Source: JAPUDQ01 sp039916485
GTDB taxonomy: Bacteria; Patescibacteriota; Saccharimonadia; Saccharimonadales; Saccharimonadaceae
Assembly (NCBI GenBank): GCA_039916485.1
Contig: JBDSLH010000019.1
Span: 1-8,587 of the forward strand
Length of the DNA: 8,587 nt
Direction: 5' to 3'
The notes under the pieces are model-generated. The model did no database searches, was not told the origin of the DNA, and was given only the letters and a program-made list of their open reading frames with translations. The translations under genes were made by a program, and so were the position numbers. This document shows positions 6,430-8,587 of this stretch, piece by piece (position 1 is the stretch's first letter; each line of letters opens with the position of its first letter).

Positions 6430-7455
6430 ATGATGCTAACTTTACCTGAAAAACAGTCACAATATTTATTACTTTCCACCGATGAAAGTGTTACAAATGG
6501 CGTAGTTCGTTTGAGTGACTGGCGAGCGGATGTTCACGATACGTTACCAGAAATAGCGGTAGAAGAATTTACTATGGAGCTCTCACACGTTGAGGCGCCG
6601 CTAAATCATCATCAACGAAGGACACTTGGTGTAACGGCCTTACGTACTATTGAGCTAGAAACCGCCGTAGAAACCAAAGTTGCAACTGATGTTGCATTGG
6701 TATTACAACTTATGACAGCGTATAGAGAACAGATTCATAGTGATCTCTCTGATGTAGAAATTGCAGCAATGGTTACTGCTGAATTGGCACACTGGGATGT
6801 AAAACGTCAAAATGGATCGGATTATTATACGCATGTTTCTTCAACTGCGATGGTATTAAAAAGCGCAATTGAGCTTTATGGTAAAAAAATTAAAAATGAT
6901 CCTGAACGTATGCAGAGGATGCTATTTGTGGCTTTATGCCATGACTCATTTGAAGATTTGTTACGAAATGATGGATCGACCTACGTTAATGAAAAAGCAA
7001 TAATTCCTAGTATGAAGTTTGTAAAGGCATTGTATGAAGCGCTTGGTAGGAATGACGGTGATATTGCAGCAGATATGATATTCCGCATTAGTAAAACTAG
7101 ACAAGCTGGTCAAAAAATATTGCAAGGAGCGTATGAAAAAAACGTATTGAGTGACATTGACACGACACTTATAAAACTTGCCGACAACACTCACAATGAT
7201 AGATTGGATCCAAAAGGAAAGAAAGATATTGATCCAGCCATCCTTCGCAAAAACGTAGGTCGATCTCATGAGTATGATCTCTTTCGTGCGCATATGCTGA
7301 CGACAGTCGATAGTGCAGATTTGGAGGAGCAGTTCATGGCGCATCATATAGCAAACGTCCAAACAGATGATCTGCGCGTGTTCATAAACAAGAATACGCC
7401 CAAAAGGCCGAAAGATATCATATATAGTCGGTTTTATGACGCAAGCCAACAATAA
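6430..7455 (+). CDS. HD-domain protein, RelA/SpoT-type (p)ppGpp hydrolase-like
   Basis: Likely a stand-alone metal-dependent phosphohydrolase related to the hydrolase half of RelA/SpoT enzymes and to small alarmone hydrolases; the (p)ppGpp substrate is inferred. The N-terminal 115 residues are of unknown type. The HD part starts with AHWDVKRQNGSDYYTH (120-135), matching the AHxxQxRxxGxxYxxH pattern of this group, and gives His135. It continues with CHDSFED (His171, Asp172, Glu175, Asp176) and LIKLADNTHN (Asp252, Asn256), so every expected metal and catalytic residue is present. Spacing between motifs is about 12-14 residues longer than in classical Rel proteins at two places. There is no synthetase, TGS or ACT domain. 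The protein is soluble. ATG 6430 is followed at once by ATG 6433, and either could be used; no ribosome binding site is present, fitting a near-leaderless message. The gene ends converging on the high-GC mini-gene. Confidence 0.8.
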   Translation: MMLTLPEKQSQYLLLSTDESVTNGVVRLSDWRADVHDTLPEIAVEEFTMELSHVEAPLNHHQRRTLGVTALRTIELETAVETKVATDVALVLQLMTAYREQIHSDLSDVEIAAMVTAELAHWDVKRQNGSDYYTHVSSTAMVLKSAIELYGKKIKNDPERMQRMLFVALCHDSFEDLLRNDGSTYVNEKAIIPSMKFVKALYEALGRNDGDIAADMIFRISKTRQAGQKILQGAYEKNVLSDIDTTLIKLADNTHNDRLDPKGKKDIDPAILRKNVGRSHEYDLFRAHMLTTVDSADLEEQFMAHHIANVQTDDLRVFINKNTPKRPKDIIYSRFYDASQQ

Positions 7456-7487
7456 TTTTATATAAGTTATTTCAGTTTATAAGAGGC

Positions 7488-7538
7488 AAAAAATAGAATG
7501 CCGGTGAGGGCTCCGCACACTTGTGCGGAGCCCTCACC
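7488..7538 (-). terminator. Hairpin terminator of the 42-residue peptide gene
   Basis: Sixteen bases at 7503-7518 pair perfectly with 7523-7538 around ACTT. Read on the minus strand, the hairpin starts 23 bases after the TGA of the small ORF and is followed, after 9 bases, by six T (7493-7488). The very GC-rich stem with a delayed T-run resembles terminators of high-GC bacteria. On the plus strand no T-run follows, so it does not clearly serve the HD gene. Confidence 0.65.
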
Positions 7539-7561
7539 AACGAGGAGGAGAGCGGTGTCGG

Positions 7562-7690
7562 TCAGGCCGACGTGTTGCTGGACGCCTGGTTGTGGTGGAT
7601 GACGGGGATGACCGCGATCTGGGCCGACATGGCCATCTCGCAGTGGAAGCCGTCCTCTGTGACGCTGTCCACCGATGTGGGCGTGTGCAT
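7562..7690 (-). CDS. Small ORF, 42-residue peptide with high-GC codon use
   Basis: Family and function not recognised. The peptide begins MHTPTSVDSVTEDGFHCEM, continues with a hydrophobic stretch of about ten residues (AQIAVIPVI, residues 23-31) and ends in HHNQASSNTSA. It has one Cys (17) and no clear signal peptide. An acidic, polar first half and a different second half would suit a leader-core peptide, but no modifying enzyme is visible here. Evidence that it is translated: AAGGAG 6 bases before the ATG, an in-frame TAA just upstream that fixes the start, a near-consensus promoter, and a terminator. Forty of 42 sense codons end in G or C, quite unlike the neighbouring genes. The opposite strand shares the same wobble positions, so GC3 alone does not choose the strand; the signals do. 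Origin in a high-GC bacterium, for instance an actinobacterium, is inferred. Confidence 0.6.
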   Translation of the reverse strand: MHTPTSVDSVTEDGFHCEMAMSAQIAVIPVIHHNQASSNTSA

Positions 7691-7714
7691 GGTTTACTCC
7701 TTCAACTCGGGTAA

Positions 7715-7728
7715 GACACGGGTGTGTC
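7715..7728 (-). promoter_or_regulatory. Small leader hairpin before the 42-residue ORF
   Basis: GACAC (7715-7719) and GTGTC (7724-7728) form a 5-bp stem with a 4-base loop at the very 5' end of the predicted transcript (start near 7731). It may protect the 5' end; no riboswitch is recognised. Confidence 0.35.
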
Positions 7729-7737
7729 CGATATTAT

Positions 7738-7766
7738 ATTATAAACGAGATGTGGACTCACGTCAA
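7738..7766 (-). promoter_or_regulatory. Promoter of the 42-residue ORF
   Basis: Minus-strand TTGACG (7766-7761), 17-base spacer, TATAAT (7743-7738): 11 of 12 consensus bases, the best promoter in the window. A second TATAAT overlaps at 7738-7733. The AT-rich promoter lies outside the GC-rich block it transcribes. Confidence 0.75.
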
Positions 7767-7768
7767 TA

Positions 7769-7785
7769 TTAAGTCGTAGACTTAA
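7769..7785. promoter_or_regulatory. Operator-like dyad between divergent promoters
   Basis: TTAAGTC GTA GACTTAA is a perfect 7-bp inverted repeat with a 3-base centre. It overlaps the -35 of the rightward promoter (7777-7782) and begins 3 bases from the -35 of the leftward promoter (7761-7766), the position expected for a repressor or activator site that controls both genes. The binding protein is unknown. Confidence 0.5.
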
Positions 7786-7805
7786 AATGTTATTTATGCT
7801 ATAAT
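7777..7805 (+). promoter_or_regulatory. Promoter of the right-edge gene, leaderless type
   Basis: TAGACT (7777-7782), 17-base spacer ending in TGC, TATAAT (7800-7805): a consensus extended -10. The ATG begins only 8 bases after the -10, so transcription is expected to start at or next to the A of the ATG. Confidence 0.75.
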
Positions 7806-7812
7806 ATATTTT

Positions 7813-8587
7813 ATGAATGACTCACCGTCTATAGACAGAGACCTTAAACGACAACACTGGGATAAATACAACCCTGTTAATCATGAACTCATAGAAGTAG
7901 TTGAGCCTCTTGCTAAAGACTTTGCAGATGCTGTAGCAGAACTTGGAACCGATAATGAACGTTTGAAATCATTATGTAACACATACCTCTTGCCTTATGG
8001 ACGGATGAGTAAGTTACCTCCTGCACTTTTCGGGACAATTACCAAAGATACTATTAGTTTAGATCGTCCTTTATTTGTACCCACTGATGATGATGAAATT
8101 GAAGAGATAGCAACTAAGTATAATGAATGGGCAGTTGGCTTGGCACAAACAGGAGATTATAGTTACGCCAGTGTTCCAACAAGGGATGTTTTAGTTGAAA
8201 CGATGAAGCGACTAAAAGGTCAGCCTTATCCTGAAGATCAATGGAAAACATCAGCGTTAATCACCCAATCTGCATTAATTAATGAACCAACACTAGGTAT
8301 AGATATACATCGTGTCGCTCAAATCAATGGCGGAGCATATGAACTCGATCAGCTGTCTCCAAGCATTAGGCATCTATATAAACAACAATCTATGTATACC
8401 CTCGCATTGTCTCAGCTTGTTCCTGAAGATGGTCGCACACTTAGTGTCCGAGAGCTTGTTCAATTACCTGTTGGCGAATACGGCATAGAACCTGCCGAAA
8501 GAATGGCTCGTGCAGTCGTTTTACTTGGTGATTTTATACGTACATCTCCTGACGTGGATGCTTCAATAGCTGCCCTCACGTCTCCTG
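7813..8587 (+). CDS. Uncharacterised protein, 3' end beyond the window
   Basis: An uninterrupted frame of 258 codons runs from ATG 7813 to the window edge, beginning MNDSPSIDRDLKRQHWDKYN. It is acidic, soluble in appearance, without signal peptide, membrane helix, repeats or a motif I recognise; segments such as FVPTDDDEIEEIATKYNEWA and HLYKQQSMYTLALSQL suggest a mainly helical fold. Codon use is AT-rich like the HD gene and unlike the adjacent high-GC block. The start is supported by a consensus extended -10 just before it and no earlier in-frame start; there is no ribosome binding site, as expected for a leaderless message. It is divergent from the 42-residue ORF with a shared operator-like dyad, which suggests joint regulation. 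Confidence 0.8.
   Translation, partial: MNDSPSIDRDLKRQHWDKYNPVNHELIEVVEPLAKDFADAVAELGTDNERLKSLCNTYLLPYGRMSKLPPALFGTITKDTISLDRPLFVPTDDDEIEEIATKYNEWAVGLAQTGDYSYASVPTRDVLVETMKRLKGQPYPEDQWKTSALITQSALINEPTLGIDIHRVAQINGGAYELDQLSPSIRHLYKQQSMYTLALSQLVPEDGRTLSVRELVQLPVGEYGIEPAERMARAVVLLGDFIRTSPDVDASIAALTSP

Larger units (their letters stand above)
7501..7730. other. High-GC island enclosing a mini-gene
   Basis: By direct count 146 of 230 bases are G or C (about 63%), while both sides are clearly AT-rich. The borders are sharp: TAGAATG to CCGGTG on the left, and GTGTCCG to ATATTATA on the right. The block coincides with the transcript predicted from the minus-strand promoter, from leader to terminator hairpin. 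An 8-base inverted pair GTTTATAA (7475-7482 and, inverted, 7739-7746) brackets it but is AT-rich and may be chance. No transposase or integrase is present. Confidence 0.7.

Noticed and set aside
6233..6460. Minus-strand ORF of 75 residues containing WLGRRDSNPR
   Set aside because: It is the complement of the tRNA-Gln gene and its terminator; the RRDSNPR-type peptide is a well-known spurious translation of tRNA antisense.
6961..7452. Minus-strand ORF of 163 residues
   Set aside because: Antisense to the HD gene, which carries a complete set of catalytic residues.
7475..7746. GTTTATAA inverted pair as terminal repeats of a mobile element
   Set aside because: Only 8 AT-rich bases, overlapping a -10 element, with no target duplication or transposase; chance is likely.
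7521..7772. Plus-strand ORF of 83 residues over the high-GC block
   Set aside because: It starts with TTG inside the terminator stem, has no ribosome binding site, and runs into the AT-rich promoter DNA. Its third positions coincide with those of the minus-strand ORF, so its GC3 is a shadow.
6236..7812. Genomic island integrated at the 3' end of tRNA-Gln
   Set aside because: The position and accessory-looking genes are suggestive, but there is no integrase and I found no second copy of the tRNA 3' end in the window. The right side is cut off.
1..8587. CRISPR array or IS element
   Set aside because: No regularly spaced direct repeats, transposase, or paired terminal repeats were seen on either strand.

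Overview
The window looks like a chromosomal segment of a Gram-positive-type bacterium with a small, moderately AT-rich genome. The best guess is Patescibacteria/CPR, most likely a Saccharibacteria (TM7) relative. This rests on an LPXTG microprotein with its sortase, several Shine-Dalgarno-free genes with extended -10 promoters abutting the ATG, a tRNA with encoded CCA, and the look of the first small protein. It is an inference, not a phylogenetic result. The standard genetic code fits.

Layout. Positions 1-161 hold the unresolved end of an upstream gene and a promoter. A 162-residue uncharacterised gene (+) meets, tail to tail with no gap, a TRAM-domain RNA uracil-5-methyltransferase of the RlmD/TrmA superfamily (-) that lacks the usual iron-sulfur cysteines. 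From 2075 to 6096, all on the minus strand, lies a cell-surface locus. In transcription order it holds a secreted NodB polysaccharide deacetylase with two tandem C-terminal beta-type domains, a 57-residue LPNTG microprotein, a sortase, and an IcaA/PgaC-like membrane GT2 glycosyltransferase. The last three share a good promoter and form an operon (sortase and GT2 overlap as TAATG). The likely theme is synthesis and partial deacetylation of an extracellular polysaccharide together with sortase processing of a tiny membrane peptide, an arrangement that recalls exosortase/PEP-CTERM exopolysaccharide loci.

At 6185-6349 a complete tRNA-Gln(UUG) unit has its own promoter and a 19-bp perfect hairpin that begins inside the CCA end. 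After it come a RelA/SpoT-type HD hydrolase-like protein (+), then a compact block of about 230 bp at roughly 63% GC in otherwise AT-rich DNA. That block, read on the minus strand, has promoter, ribosome binding site, a 42-codon ORF (40 of 42 third positions G or C) and a 16-bp GC-rich hairpin. It looks like one imported mini-gene, plausibly from a high-GC actinobacterium. It faces, across a 17-bp operator-like dyad, a divergent uncharacterised gene that runs off the right edge.

The two most interesting items are the high-GC mini-gene with its divergent regulated partner, and the signal-peptide-less LPNTG microprotein coupled to a sortase and polysaccharide genes.
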